From positions 1 to 24,093 of the forward strand of contig CAZVWF010000043.1 of NCBI GenBank assembly GCA_964630795.1: DNA of 24,093 nt. The letters run 5' to 3'. Shown here piece by piece: positions 1 to 8,109 of the stretch. The DNA comes from SZUA-117 sp964630795 (GTDB lineage: Bacteria > Pseudomonadota > Gammaproteobacteria > Steroidobacterales > Woeseiaceae). A program made the position numbers and the translations under genes. Numbering within the stretch: the first letter of the stretch is position 1; the number at the start of each line of letters is the position of its first letter. Below the pieces are notes generated by a model, which saw only the letters and a program-made list of their open reading frames with translations, ran no database searches and was not told the origin of the DNA.

Positions 1-1687
1 CGCCCCACCCACCGACCACCGTCACGTATTGCTCGCCATCGACTTCAAAGCTGATTGCCGCGGCCTGGAAACCCCTACCTGCATGAGCGGACCACAACTG
101 ATCGCCATTGTCCGCGCGGTAAGCAGCGAACTCACCGTTCGCTTCACCCTGGAAAATCAGGTTGCCCGCTGTCGCTAACAGACCGGCATTCCAGTTACTG
201 CCGCTGTCGATTCGAAACACCTCTTCCTGTCGTACGGGGTCCCACGCAGAAACTCGCGCCAGAACCAGGGGCGATTCCTCGATCGCCTCGAGCGGTGCCG
301 CCATCACCGTTTCCCAGTCCACCGCGGTGTTGAGGTGACTGTCGAAGAACGTGAATTCGGTCGGATTGGCAAACCACTCGGAATTGCCAATCAAAGGAAT
401 GTAAACGAGCCCGGTCTGCGGGCTGTACGTCATCGGGTGCCAGTTGTGCCCGCCCCAGGCGCCGGGGAAAATGACCTTTTCTCCCGCCACGTAACGTGCG
501 CCCGGCGTCTCAACCGGGCGCCCGGAACCCGGATCGATATGTGAGGCCCAGTTCACCGGCACGAATGGCTCACCCGAGATGAATTCGCCGGTTTCGCGGT
601 CGACCACGTAGAAGAACCCATTCTTCGGCGCCTGCATCAGCACTTTGCGATCTTCGCCATCGATCGTCAGGTCAGCAAGAATCATGTGTTGCGTTGCAGT
701 GTAATCCCAGGTGTCCCCGGGCGTTGTCTGGTAATGCCAGGCGTACTCGCCGGTATCCGGATCGAGCGCCAGGATCGATGCCAGGTACAGGTTGTCGCCG
801 CCGCCCGGACTGCGAATCTCGCGATTCCACGGCGCGCCATTACCGACACCGACGTACAGGAGATCGATATCGGGATCGTAGGCGAAGGCATCCCAGGCGG
901 TACCGCCACCGCCCATCGTCCACCACTCCCCCGTCCAGGTTTCTGCGGCTCGTCGCATCGACTCGGACTCGAAACCGTCTGCGGGATTGCCGGGCACGGT
1001 GTACGTTTTCCAGGTCTGCTCACCGGTCTCGGCATCGTACGCAGACACGAATCCACGAACCCCGAACTCGGCGCCACCATTGCCAATGATGACTTTGCCT
1101 TTGACGACGCGCGGCGCTCCCGTGATGGTAAAGGGCGGCGTCCGATCGATTGTGTCGACCTTCCATACCTGTTCCCCGCTTTCCCTGTCGATGGCGATCA
1201 GGTAGCCGTCAAATGTGGCCACATAGACCTTGTCGTTCCAAAGCGCCGCCCCCCGATTGGGCACATCACAGCATGCATAAGCACCCCAGCTACGTGGCGT
1301 CTGCGGGTCGAATCGCCAGATTTCCTCGCCGGTAATCGCATCCAGAGCAAATACGATGCTCCAGGGCGCGGTGACATACATGACACCATCGTGAATGAGT
1401 GGCGTGGACTCCATCGCGCGGTTGGTATCGATATCGAAATACCAGGCCAGCCCAAGGTTGGACACATTGCTGTCGGTGATCTGTGTCAGCGGGCTGAAGC
1501 GTTGCTCGTCATAGGTGCGTCCGTTGGACAACCAGTTACCCGGCTCTGCATCGGCGTGGATAATTCGATCGGCAGACACCGAACGAACCGCAGCGTCCGC
1601 CGGGTTGCTCGTCGTAGTAGATGCATCCTGGTCGCCGCTGCAGGCAGCGACCAGGAGTCCGATAACCAGTAACGCGGGGATTCTCAT
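1..1687 (-). CDS. PQQ-dependent dehydrogenase (quinoprotein alcohol dehydrogenase family), lipoprotein, 3' end outside window
   Basis: Periplasmic quinoprotein expected to oxidise an alcohol or aldehyde with pyrroloquinoline quinone; the substrate cannot be read. The frame is open from ATG at 1687 to the left edge (562 codons). The N-terminus is a lipoprotein signal (MRIPALLVIGLLVAAC, lipid Cys16). The body shows repeated beta-propeller blades (W-motifs such as SGEQVWKVDT and TGEYAWHYQT). A vicinal Cys pair C139-C140 (ACCDVPNRG) matches the disulfide under PQQ in this family. GNGAPWN supplies the likely metal-ligand Asn and D328 (GDTWDYT) the catalytic Asp. Two residues after D328 is Thr330, not the extra Asp of lanthanide-type enzymes, so calcium use is inferred. 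A C-terminal cytochrome c domain, if present, lies outside the window. Last gene of the minus-strand run, 11 bases after the SMR gene. Confidence 0.93.
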   Translation of the reverse strand, partial: MRIPALLVIGLLVAACSGDQDASTTTSNPADAAVRSVSADRIIHADAEPGNWLSNGRTYDEQRFSPLTQITDSNVSNLGLAWYFDIDTNRAMESTPLIHDGVMYVTAPWSIVFALDAITGEEIWRFDPQTPRSWGAYACCDVPNRGAALWNDKVYVATFDGYLIAIDRESGEQVWKVDTIDRTPPFTITGAPRVVKGKVIIGNGGAEFGVRGFVSAYDAETGEQTWKTYTVPGNPADGFESESMRRAAETWTGEWWTMGGGGTAWDAFAYDPDIDLLYVGVGNGAPWNREIRSPGGGDNLYLASILALDPDTGEYAWHYQTTPGDTWDYTATQHMILADLTIDGEDRKVLMQAPKNGFFYVVDRETGEFISGEPFVPVNWASHIDPGSGRPVETPGARYVAGEKVIFPGAWGGHNWHPMTYSPQTGLVYIPLIGNSEWFANPTEFTFFDSHLNTAVDWETVMAAPLEAIEESPLVLARVSAWDPVRQEEVFRIDSGSNWNAGLLATAGNLIFQGEANGEFAAYRADNGDQLWSAHAGRGFQAAAISFEVDGEQYVTVVGGWG

Positions 1688-1698
1688 TGTGTCTTCAT

Positions 1699-2028
1699 TC
1701 ATTGGACGCTCGCGTTTGAATACAGATTCAGCACAGCGACGCCGGCGATGATCAGTGCAATACCGACGATCGCCGCCGTATCGAGCACCTGCTTGAACAA
1801 CACCGCGCCAACGAGGGTGATCAAAGCGATCCCGACACCTGCCCAGACGGCATAAGCCACCCCCACCGGAATCCACTTCAGCGCGAGCGCAAGAAAGTAG
1901 AACGCGATCCCGTAACCCGCGAACGACAGGATACTCGGCACGAAAACCGTCAGTTGATTGGACGCCTTGAGCGCGGTGGTGGCGATGACTTCAGCCACGA
2001 TCGCTATCGACAGGTAGAGGTAGGCCAT
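1699..2028 (-). CDS. Small multidrug resistance (SMR) family transporter, EmrE/Qac type
   Basis: 109-residue inner-membrane protein, the usual length of SMR proteins (about 105-115). Four hydrophobic segments fill the chain. The membrane-embedded acidic residue that binds protons and cations is Glu13 (SIAIVAEVIATTALKAS), and the conserved YAVWAGVG segment with its Trp is present. The family works as an antiparallel dimer exporting lipophilic or quaternary cations in exchange for protons. The segment resembles Qac/EmrE proteins more than guanidinium exporters, but this is a weak call. It sits 21 bases after the alkaline phosphatase stop and 11 before the PQQ dehydrogenase start, so the three are probably co-transcribed. 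In a betaine-rich neighbourhood a quaternary-ammonium substrate is possible, but that is inference. Confidence 0.92.
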   Translation of the reverse strand: MAYLYLSIAIVAEVIATTALKASNQLTVFVPSILSFAGYGIAFYFLALALKWIPVGVAYAVWAGVGIALITLVGAVLFKQVLDTAAIVGIALIIAGVAVLNLYSNASVQ

Positions 2029-2049
2029 GCGAAAACTGCCTTCTGCTGA

Positions 2050-3444
2050 TTACGGCGCCGGCCAGGACTCGCCAACGCCAAGATGTGATGCCGCGATACG
2101 AAAAACATCTGACTGGAACAGGAACTGCGGCAGTCGTTCAATACCGGGGCCGCTTGCGTACAAGGGAATCTGGACGCCCGAATGCTCTTCCCAGAACTCC
2201 GAATCGTTAGTTGCGTAGCCGATACCCATGATGCCGCCTTCCAGGGTCCTTATTCGGACGAAGCGACCGGTGGGCGCGTGACCCTGCGGCGCGAGTCCGC
2301 TGATATTCGGGATCATCTGTGCGGGCTGACCGTGGTCTGCCGTCACCAGCACGAGGGTTTCCGGATTGTCAGCCGCATACTCGAGTGCGACCTGTACCGA
2401 CTCTTCAAGCTGCTGCATCTCGCCGATGTGGCCGCATGCGCGCCAGTAGTGGGCAGCTTTGTCGATGGAGGCGGATTCGATCATCAGTATGAAGCCGGCG
2501 TCGTTATCGAGACGATCCAGGGCGACACGCGTCATATCTGCCAGCGACGGGGTGTCACCAAATTCGGGATTCAATTCGCAACCGAATGGCTCTGGCCAGA
2601 CCGGCGCACCGTTTTCCCGCTCTATATATCGTGCAACGGGCCCGGACATGCGCTCCGGCAAGTGACCATTTGCAAAAAGGCCCAGTACTTTACCGGGTCC
2701 TAATTCCCCATTTAGCGCGGCAGCGTCCTCGATTATGTTGAATCCGTTTTCGATTGCAGCCTGACGAATAGTTTTCGAATCGCTGCCTTCGACGATGTCG
2801 TTGAACCGGCCGGCACCGCCGCCCAGGTAGATGTCCACCTCGGAACCGGCGATTTGCTCGACGATGGATCCCGGACCGTCATTGGCGATGAACTCGGCGG
2901 AACAGTCTGTCGAGTCTTGCGGCATGGCTTGATCGACTCGAACCATGCCTCGCGGGGTTTCACAGTAACGATTGCTCATGTGTGCGACAAATGACGAGGG
3001 CGTCGCGTCGGTAACCCGGGACGTAGTGACGATGCCGGTTCGCTTACCGGCCGCCATGGCCATTTCCATGATCGTCTCCAGCCTGTCATTGGTATTCGCG
3101 GCTGTCGAAATTCGGCCCTCGCTGGTCGGAACGCCGGTTGCCATGGACGTGGCGCCACTCGCCGAGTCGCCGACATAGTCCGGTACGGACGGATCGTCTT
3201 CCTGGACCGTCTGCACCTGGACCATGCTGCGGTAGGGCATGTCATCCAGAACCAGGCGACCGTTCATTCCGACGAAATAGTTTCTCGCCATCGTTATCTG
3301 CTGGTCATCCATACCGTCACCGATAATCAGGATGACGCTGGGCGCTGCTGCTTCCATCGCTGGTTCCGCTGCCGGTTCCACCGGCACCCTGTTACAGGCA
3401 GCGACCAATACGAGCAGAGCAATGGGAAGAATATTCTTGTTCAT
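2050..3444 (-). CDS. Alkaline phosphatase (PhoA superfamily), lipoprotein
   Basis: 464 residues, close to the usual 450-500 for the family. Hydrolyses phosphomonoesters in the periplasm or at the outer membrane. Lipoprotein signal MNKNILPIALLVLVAAC with lipid Cys17. Metal-site Asp43 lies in LIIGDGMDDQQ. The nucleophile motif GDSASGATSMATG places the phosphorylated Ser at 94, aligned with Ser102 of E. coli PhoA (DSAASATAW). A VTADHGQPAQ block gives the distal Asp-His metal ligands, and a downstream His in GHAPTGRF is a likely third zinc ligand. The ATG at 3444 follows an AGGGG ribosome-binding site. The start overlaps by 4 bases (ATGA) the stop of a doubtful short frame upstream. Natural substrate unknown; the methyltransferase next door makes phospho-amino-alcohols one idea, as inference only. 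Confidence 0.95.
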   Translation of the reverse strand: MNKNILPIALLVLVAACNRVPVEPAAEPAMEAAAPSVILIIGDGMDDQQITMARNYFVGMNGRLVLDDMPYRSMVQVQTVQEDDPSVPDYVGDSASGATSMATGVPTSEGRISTAANTNDRLETIMEMAMAAGKRTGIVTTSRVTDATPSSFVAHMSNRYCETPRGMVRVDQAMPQDSTDCSAEFIANDGPGSIVEQIAGSEVDIYLGGGAGRFNDIVEGSDSKTIRQAAIENGFNIIEDAAALNGELGPGKVLGLFANGHLPERMSGPVARYIERENGAPVWPEPFGCELNPEFGDTPSLADMTRVALDRLDNDAGFILMIESASIDKAAHYWRACGHIGEMQQLEESVQVALEYAADNPETLVLVTADHGQPAQMIPNISGLAPQGHAPTGRFVRIRTLEGGIMGIGYATNDSEFWEEHSGVQIPLYASGPGIERLPQFLFQSDVFRIAASHLGVGESWPAP

Positions 3445-3704
3445 TTCGAAACCCCTGTAGGTAATTCCCTTATTACAGGGTGACGGCGGCGCTGTCTATT
3501 GCCGGAGTGGCCGGGTTTGGCCGGTCCGGTTCCATCGGGCCAGCACCTTCCGCGAACCGGCTTGCCCTCGTCGTAATCCAACAGCACATCGTGCGCGCCG
3601 GATTCGAGGATGTCATCGATAGAATACAGAAATGTGCGATCACCCAGGCGGTTTCTGCCCCTTGCAGTAACACTGGCGCATCTCACCGGAATCGATGACG
3701 ACAA
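3441..3704 (-). other. Doubtful 87-codon reading frame between the methyltransferase and the phosphatase
   Basis: An open frame starting at TTG 3704, inside the methyltransferase 3' end, and ending in TGA that overlaps the alkaline phosphatase ATG by 4 bases (ATGA). It fills the otherwise empty 3445-3639 gap. The middle reads as plausible protein (LYSIDDILESGAHDVLLDYD), faintly like part of a RimM-type PRC domain. The C-terminal part is Arg/Pro-rich and unlike a folded domain, and there is no ATG or obvious ribosome-binding site. It may be spurious, a gene remnant, or a small coupled gene. No function is proposed. Confidence 0.15.
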
Positions 3705-4416
3705 TCATCGCCCGCCAGTTCTCGATGCGCAGATCCGTCTCTTCCTGGCCGATCAGTTCGACGGTCTGGTCATAGAGTTCGCCCTTCATCAATTCGATTT
3801 CCCGATGCGCTTCGGCCTGGTACCAGTCGGTGGCGTCCTCGGTCACGACATCCAGGAATCCACAGTTCTCGAGTCGTTCCTTGTACTTGTCCAGTGTCTC
3901 GAGCGAAAACGTCAGCCCTTCCATCTTGAACCAGTAGTACATGTCATCAGATAGCGGTGCATCGGACTTCGTCCAGTCGTAAAGACTGATCCAGCCACCC
4001 GGTTTCAGTATTCGGTAACACTCACGGAAAACGGTTTCCTTATCTTCCGTCTGCGTCAACGCACCGGACGAGACGACGATATCGAAGGACTCATCCGGAA
4101 AATCGTAGGGTCCGATCTCGACCTGTTGAAACGTGCAGCGGTCAGCAAGACCTTTTTCCTCAGCCCGCTTGTTCGCACGTTCGACGAGGCCGGTTTCGAG
4201 ATCAACGCCAACCACCGTCGCACCATGCGTTGTCGCCATCTCGAAGACCGGGCCGCCGAGGCCACTGCCTATATCGAGTATGCGCTTGCCCTCGGGATCC
4301 GTTCCTTTGAGGATCTTCGCCACATTTCCGGGCCCGCCGGGCGCCATGTACCCCTCACCCCAGATGACTTCAAGCAAAGTAATCAGTTTGTCGTGATACT
4401 CGTCTTCGTGGCTCAT
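3640..4416 (-). CDS. SAM-dependent methyltransferase resembling phosphoethanolamine N-methyltransferase
   Basis: 258 residues, class I Rossmann methyltransferase, probably cytoplasmic. Motif I is LDIGSGLGG (48-56), followed by the acidic ribose-binding residue in VVGVDLE and a post-motif RILKPGGWISLYDW. The N-terminal WGEGYMAPGG and the C-terminal W....VIDSGEMRQ...KGQKP resemble small phosphoethanolamine methyltransferases such as the Plasmodium enzyme (FGENYISSGG; ending in DS...MQRWGYFKATK), as recalled. By that comparison the catalytic Tyr19-His132 dyad and Asp128 correspond to Leu15, Gln122 and Gly118 here, so the substrate or chemistry probably differs. The ATG at 4416 lies 43 bases after the preceding gene's stop. 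The fold is certain; the substrate is not. Confidence 0.85.
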   Translation of the reverse strand: MSHEDEYHDKLITLLEVIWGEGYMAPGGPGNVAKILKGTDPEGKRILDIGSGLGGPVFEMATTHGATVVGVDLETGLVERANKRAEEKGLADRCTFQQVEIGPYDFPDESFDIVVSSGALTQTEDKETVFRECYRILKPGGWISLYDWTKSDAPLSDDMYYWFKMEGLTFSLETLDKYKERLENCGFLDVVTEDATDWYQAEAHREIELMKGELYDQTVELIGQEETDLRIENWRAMIVVIDSGEMRQCYCKGQKPPG

Positions 4417-4459
4417 TCGCGCTACCTGTCAATCTTTATTCTTGTCATTGAGCGTTATT

Positions 4460-6031
4460 CTAGTCGGTATTGACGGCTGCCGTCGGGACGGGCTTGATCG
4501 CCTCGAGATCGGCGGTCATCAATACACCCGTCAGCTCGGTCATGGTCACGGCCTGATTTCTGAACAGCTCTTTATTCCAGCGTTCTATGCCGGTTGCTGT
4601 CGTCCAGTAGAATCCCAGGAAGCTGCCCATACCAAACCCGGGCAGGTCGAGACTGTTCCGGCGACCGGGCAACGCGATGGCGCCAACGCCCCACCACACC
4701 TGCTGCAAGCCACCGTTGATGCCAGGACGCTCCGGCACCGCCACCTGGACACGCTCCCAGTTGTATCGCTTCGCTGCACTGAGGGCTGCGTCAATCAGGA
4801 CCGGGTTGTTACGTGACCAGAGATAGGACTGCTCGGCAAGCCCAACCGCCTCAACCCTGCCATCGACCTCGCGGTAGTCCATTTCGCCCAGGTGTTCCGC
4901 CTGGATGATGCCGACCAGCTTTTCTTTCGCTTCCGGGTAGCGAGTCAGCCAGCTGTATTTCTCGGACGCGCCTTCCATACCCGGATAGTAGTGACGGCTG
5001 TCGAGAAAAACGGTGAGCGTTCTCGGCCGGTGTTCCTGTGGAATGTGCGAAAAATATTTAACGATCGCGAGCAGCCCGAGGGCGCCATTGTCCTGCGTAA
5101 TCGACGGACCGTCGGTGTGATTGATGAGCAGGATCTGCTCATCATCCGGCGTGCCGTAATCCCGTCCGGGCAAATAGACGATAGTCTGGTAAGCCTCCGC
5201 CTCCTCGATCGTCGCCTGCAGCGTCAAGGTCGCCGTCTTCCCGGCCTTCGCATCTTCAATGACTTTGGCACCGTCCTCCCGGCTCAACACAACGCCCGGC
5301 GCTTCGTGAAGCGGCGGGACGGGAAACGTGTACAAACCTTCTGTCCGTTCGAATGCCATGTCGTAAACGATGATGTGACCGGCCGCATTACCCTCCACGG
5401 CAATATCCCAGAAGCGCTGTCGCAGCTGCCACCAGATGTCGAAGGTAAAACTGAATTCGGGCGGCACGTATTCAAATAACTCGTGGTAGGAGTCGTCATT
5501 GGCGCGCCACTCATAATCATTAAATGTGAAGTTGCGAATATAGTTGTCGCTGTAAGGAGGCTCCGGGTGCGGTTCAACGGTGAATACAACAATTTTGCCG
5601 TCAATTGAACCGGGCGGGTTCTCACGATCAAAGTAGACCAGCTCCGCGGTGATACCGTCGTTGGCCGATATGCCGGAGTTTGCGGCGTAATGCGCAACGC
5701 GGACCGGTTCACCGTCCGAAACCAGTGTCCATCCCCCCGGATCATCGGTTGTATCCCAGCGATCGAACATCCAGCGGTTACGGAAAAGATCCACGGCCCC
5801 GTATTTCGTCAGCTTTTGTTCAAGGAACCCAACGTAGTTGTTCCATTCCGGGCTACCTGTGATAGCGGGCAGGTTGGCATCCTTGACCAGTGCCCACTCA
5901 TAAGCTTCATCGGCGGTGACGACCCATTCCGGGTCGAGCGTCGTGAATTTTTCGGCCCAGGGATCTGAGGTATTACTGCATGCAGCGATCAGTATCGAAC
6001 CGGCGACTGCAAGGACAGTCCGTCTTCTCAT
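4460..6031 (-). CDS. M28-family peptidase-like lipoprotein with altered metal-site residues
   Basis: 523 residues. N-terminal lipoprotein signal MRRRTVLAVAGSILIAAC with lipid Cys18, so envelope-anchored. Residues about 110-275 look like a protease-associated (PA) type insert, and 280-500 like the M28 aminopeptidase fold. Zn-site His305 and Asp307 are in LLINHTDGPS and the bridging Asp314 in TQDNGALG. Where M28 enzymes carry the catalytic/metal Glu-Glu pair after a beta-strand, this protein reads VFLDSRHYYPGMEGAS, without the pair. The next ligand region reads QAEHLGEMD rather than the usual Asp-x-x-Gly. It may use a different metal arrangement or be non-proteolytic. Starts at ATG 6031, nine bases after the hydroxylase stop, so co-transcription is likely. 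Substrate unknown. Confidence 0.8.
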   Translation of the reverse strand: MRRRTVLAVAGSILIAACSNTSDPWAEKFTTLDPEWVVTADEAYEWALVKDANLPAITGSPEWNNYVGFLEQKLTKYGAVDLFRNRWMFDRWDTTDDPGGWTLVSDGEPVRVAHYAANSGISANDGITAELVYFDRENPPGSIDGKIVVFTVEPHPEPPYSDNYIRNFTFNDYEWRANDDSYHELFEYVPPEFSFTFDIWWQLRQRFWDIAVEGNAAGHIIVYDMAFERTEGLYTFPVPPLHEAPGVVLSREDGAKVIEDAKAGKTATLTLQATIEEAEAYQTIVYLPGRDYGTPDDEQILLINHTDGPSITQDNGALGLLAIVKYFSHIPQEHRPRTLTVFLDSRHYYPGMEGASEKYSWLTRYPEAKEKLVGIIQAEHLGEMDYREVDGRVEAVGLAEQSYLWSRNNPVLIDAALSAAKRYNWERVQVAVPERPGINGGLQQVWWGVGAIALPGRRNSLDLPGFGMGSFLGFYWTTATGIERWNKELFRNQAVTMTELTGVLMTADLEAIKPVPTAAVNTD

Positions 6032-6040
6032 AGTCTTGCC

Positions 6041-7189
6041 TCAGGTCCTGAGGTCGGGCGCATTACCCGGCGTCAGGCCGGTCGATTTCTGTCCCGGGTA
6101 TACCTTCGGCCTGCCGCGCAGGATTCGGTAGATTTCTTTAACCGGCGTCACGAGATTGTCTTTCAGTGACGTGTATTCCCGCTGATCTTTCTCAGCCAGT
6201 CCCCACGGCGTTTCCTCGTATTTGTCCGCGATGTAAATCGTGCCCATCATGCGGTCCCAGATACTGGTCACCAGCCCCAGGTTGGAATCCCAGTGCTTCT
6301 CGAGATAACTGTGATGCGTGTGGTGCATACCGGGACTTTGCAACCAAAGCTCCAGCCAGCGCGGATAACGGAACGACACATGATAATGGCGGAAATTGCC
6401 GTTCAGCGCGTAGAGCACCGAGAATATGCCGACGTTAACGATCGTGATCTGCGTGATGTTGCCGCTGAAGACCCAGGCAAAAATGCTGCCGGAAATCGCC
6501 AGCCCGATGGCCGGCCCCAGCGCCCACAGCGGACCGACGATGAAGTGTTCGCGCGGACGCGTCCACGGCGTCAAAACCTGTGCCGAATGATGCACCTTGT
6601 GGAGGGCCCAGCCAATCTGGGTCTTGTGCATCATGTAATGCGTCCAGTAGAAAATTGCATCGACGATCAGGATCGATACAAGCCCGTAGAACAACCGCCA
6701 TGCGATCGTGGGTTCGATGGCGGGGCTCGCGCCAAACATGAATTCAATTCCCGCGATTGTATTTCGCTCAAGAAATGGCGCGACGGCGCCAAGTGACAGC
6801 GCGAACCAGATCGGGAACATGCCGCGGTCGAGTAGATATAACCCGATATCGACGCGCGCGGACTGGTGCGTGTAAATATCCTTTGGGAACAGGTACTGCA
6901 ACAGGTTCTTTGCCGGCCGTTCCCTGCCAGTGGAATCCTTCGAGCCTCGGCCTTTGCGAAAAAACCAGAAGCCGGCCGCGCAGACAAACGTGAAGGTCAG
7001 CAACTCCCAGGACAGGGATGAAAACGGCGAACCAGGCAGCAACGCGTTCCACATCGCCTCCAGGACCTGGTTCGTGATGTCGGAAAACGGACCCAGAATC
7101 TCGTCCGTCGCCTCCTTGACACCCGATTTCTCAAGATACGCCTGCACCTCTTCCTTGAACGGGCTTTCGGGTGATAGCACTTGTGCCAT
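6041..7189 (-). CDS. Sterol desaturase / fatty acid hydroxylase family membrane di-iron protein
   Basis: 382 residues from ATG 7189. Integral membrane oxygenase or desaturase of the histidine-box superfamily, acting on a lipid or other hydrophobic substrate. His boxes: HYMMH (184-188), HKVHH (197-201), RHYH (about 267-270) and HHTHH (289-293), which together bind the di-iron centre. About four to five hydrophobic segments surround them. A longer in-frame version starting at TTG 7243 exists, but its extra residues (Cys/Pro-rich) do not look like this family, so ATG 7189 (MAQVLSPESPF) is preferred; the ribosome-binding site is weak with either start. Nine bases separate its stop from the M28-like gene. 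Relatives include C4-sterol oxidases, fatty-acid hydroxylases and alkylglycerol monooxygenases; the sequence does not decide between them. Confidence 0.9.
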   Translation of the reverse strand: MAQVLSPESPFKEEVQAYLEKSGVKEATDEILGPFSDITNQVLEAMWNALLPGSPFSSLSWELLTFTFVCAAGFWFFRKGRGSKDSTGRERPAKNLLQYLFPKDIYTHQSARVDIGLYLLDRGMFPIWFALSLGAVAPFLERNTIAGIEFMFGASPAIEPTIAWRLFYGLVSILIVDAIFYWTHYMMHKTQIGWALHKVHHSAQVLTPWTRPREHFIVGPLWALGPAIGLAISGSIFAWVFSGNITQITIVNVGIFSVLYALNGNFRHYHVSFRYPRWLELWLQSPGMHHTHHSYLEKHWDSNLGLVTSIWDRMMGTIYIADKYEETPWGLAEKDQREYTSLKDNLVTPVKEIYRILRGRPKVYPGQKSTGLTPGNAPDLRT

Positions 7190-7247
7190 GTGGCAATCCG
7201 GATTCGCTGACAAACAGTTAAATGGTGTACACCACGGGGCCAAATAG

Positions 7248-7253
7248 TGTCAA
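7248..7253 (-). promoter_or_regulatory. Candidate -35 box upstream of the hydroxylase gene
   Basis: On the minus strand the 88-base gap after the aldolase stop contains a perfect TTGACA at 7253-7248. At 17-18 bases downstream only weak -10 matches (TACACC-like) are visible. It could start a separate transcript for the hydroxylase and the genes after it. Motif match only, low certainty. Confidence 0.2.
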
Positions 7254-7277
7254 TTCAGGGCGCCTTAACAACGCGGC

Positions 7278-8042
7278 CTATTCCCGGAAATCCGGGCACT
7301 TTGCCTCGACCAGGCGCAAAAGGGCCGGCCACTCAAACTCACCCGGCGGAAATCGTGTGAGTTGCCCGGCGGCATGCTCGCACAACTCGGCCGAGGGCAG
7401 ATCGAGCGCTTGCCCGGTTGCCATCGCCTGCAATTGCACCTTGCAGGCGCGCTCCAGGTAATACATACGCATGAATGCCGCACCTGCTGTCTCACCACAG
7501 GTCAGCAAGCCATGGTTGCGCAGAATCATGACCTGTCGATCGCCAAGACTGGCTGCCAGTCGGTCGCATTCGTCTACGTCGTCGGACTGGCCTTCGAATG
7601 TGTGATAGGCGACCCGATTGTGATACGGCATCGCATCAAGAACCATCGGAACCAGGCCGTCTTTTAATACGGACACGGCGAGGCCGTTTTCAGAGTGACT
7701 GTGAAAAACGCACCGCGCGTCGCTGCGCGCACGATGAATCGCGCTGTGAATGACAAAGCCTGTAACGTTAACGTCATCTTCGCTACTTGCCGATCCCGCG
7801 TTGATGACATTGCCATCAAGATCCAGCGTCACAAGGTTTGATGCGGTGACCTCGTCGTAACGCAGTCCAAAGCGATTGATCAGGAAATAATCGGTTCCCG
7901 GCACTTTGGCCGTGATGTGATTCCAGATGATGTCCGAAAAGCCAAAAAGATCGGCCAGGCGATAGCACGCAGCCAGGTCAATGCGTGCCTGCCACTCGGC
8001 ATCCGGGTATCGGTTTCCAGGTTGATTGTCGGCCAGGTTCAC
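7278..8042 (-). CDS. Class II aldolase/adducin family protein
   Basis: 254 residues from GTG 8042, the family's usual length. Members are zinc-dependent aldolases, epimerases or decarboxylases on sugar phosphates and hydroxy acids; the substrate is not evident. Zinc ligands are H114 and H116 (CVFHSHSENG) and H177 (LRNHGLLTCG). The blocks WNHITAKVPG, FLINRFGLRYDEVTASNL and GFVIHSAIHRAR are typical of the adducin-like subgroup. No ATG exists in frame upstream of the conserved part. GTG 8042, preceded by a weak GAGA, is the best start. A longer frame reaches TTG 8129, but its extra residues look noncoding. The strong GGAGG site upstream serves a 19-codon frame in another phase. Head of the minus-strand run, divergent from mttB-like. 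Confidence 0.85.
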   Translation of the reverse strand: MNLADNQPGNRYPDAEWQARIDLAACYRLADLFGFSDIIWNHITAKVPGTDYFLINRFGLRYDEVTASNLVTLDLDGNVINAGSASSEDDVNVTGFVIHSAIHRARSDARCVFHSHSENGLAVSVLKDGLVPMVLDAMPYHNRVAYHTFEGQSDDVDECDRLAASLGDRQVMILRNHGLLTCGETAGAAFMRMYYLERACKVQLQAMATGQALDLPSAELCEHAAGQLTRFPPGEFEWPALLRLVEAKCPDFRE

Positions 8043-8052
8043 GGCTATCTCA

Positions 8053-8109
8053 CTATGTGCAATCGGCGGCAGCAAAAGATGCTTTTTCGCACGCCGGTTT
8101 CGAATGCAT
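8053..8109 (-). other. Possible 18-residue leader peptide frame upstream of the aldolase
   Basis: An ATG at 8109 sits 3 bases after a strong GGAGG ribosome-binding site (8113-8117) and opens 18 codons (MHSKPACEKASFAAADCT) ending in TAG, 10 bases before the aldolase GTG. The frame differs from that of the aldolase. It may be a translationally coupled leader. Alternatively a single-base indel here may have split the true aldolase N-terminus, in which case ATG 8109 was the original start. Confidence 0.3.

Noticed and set aside
686..1672. A 328-codon plus-strand frame in the left part of the window.
   Set aside because: It lies opposite the PQQ dehydrogenase, whose motifs (CC pair, catalytic Asp, W-motifs) are clear on the minus strand.
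3526..3560. Inverted repeat CCGGTTC/GAACCGG between the methyltransferase and the phosphatase, considered as a terminator.
   Set aside because: Arms of 7 bp with a 21-base loop and no T-run on either strand; weak and probably chance in GC-rich DNA.
7190..7243. Extended N-terminus of the hydroxylase starting at TTG 7243.
   Set aside because: The added residues are Cys/Pro-rich, lack family resemblance and have no better ribosome-binding site than ATG 7189.
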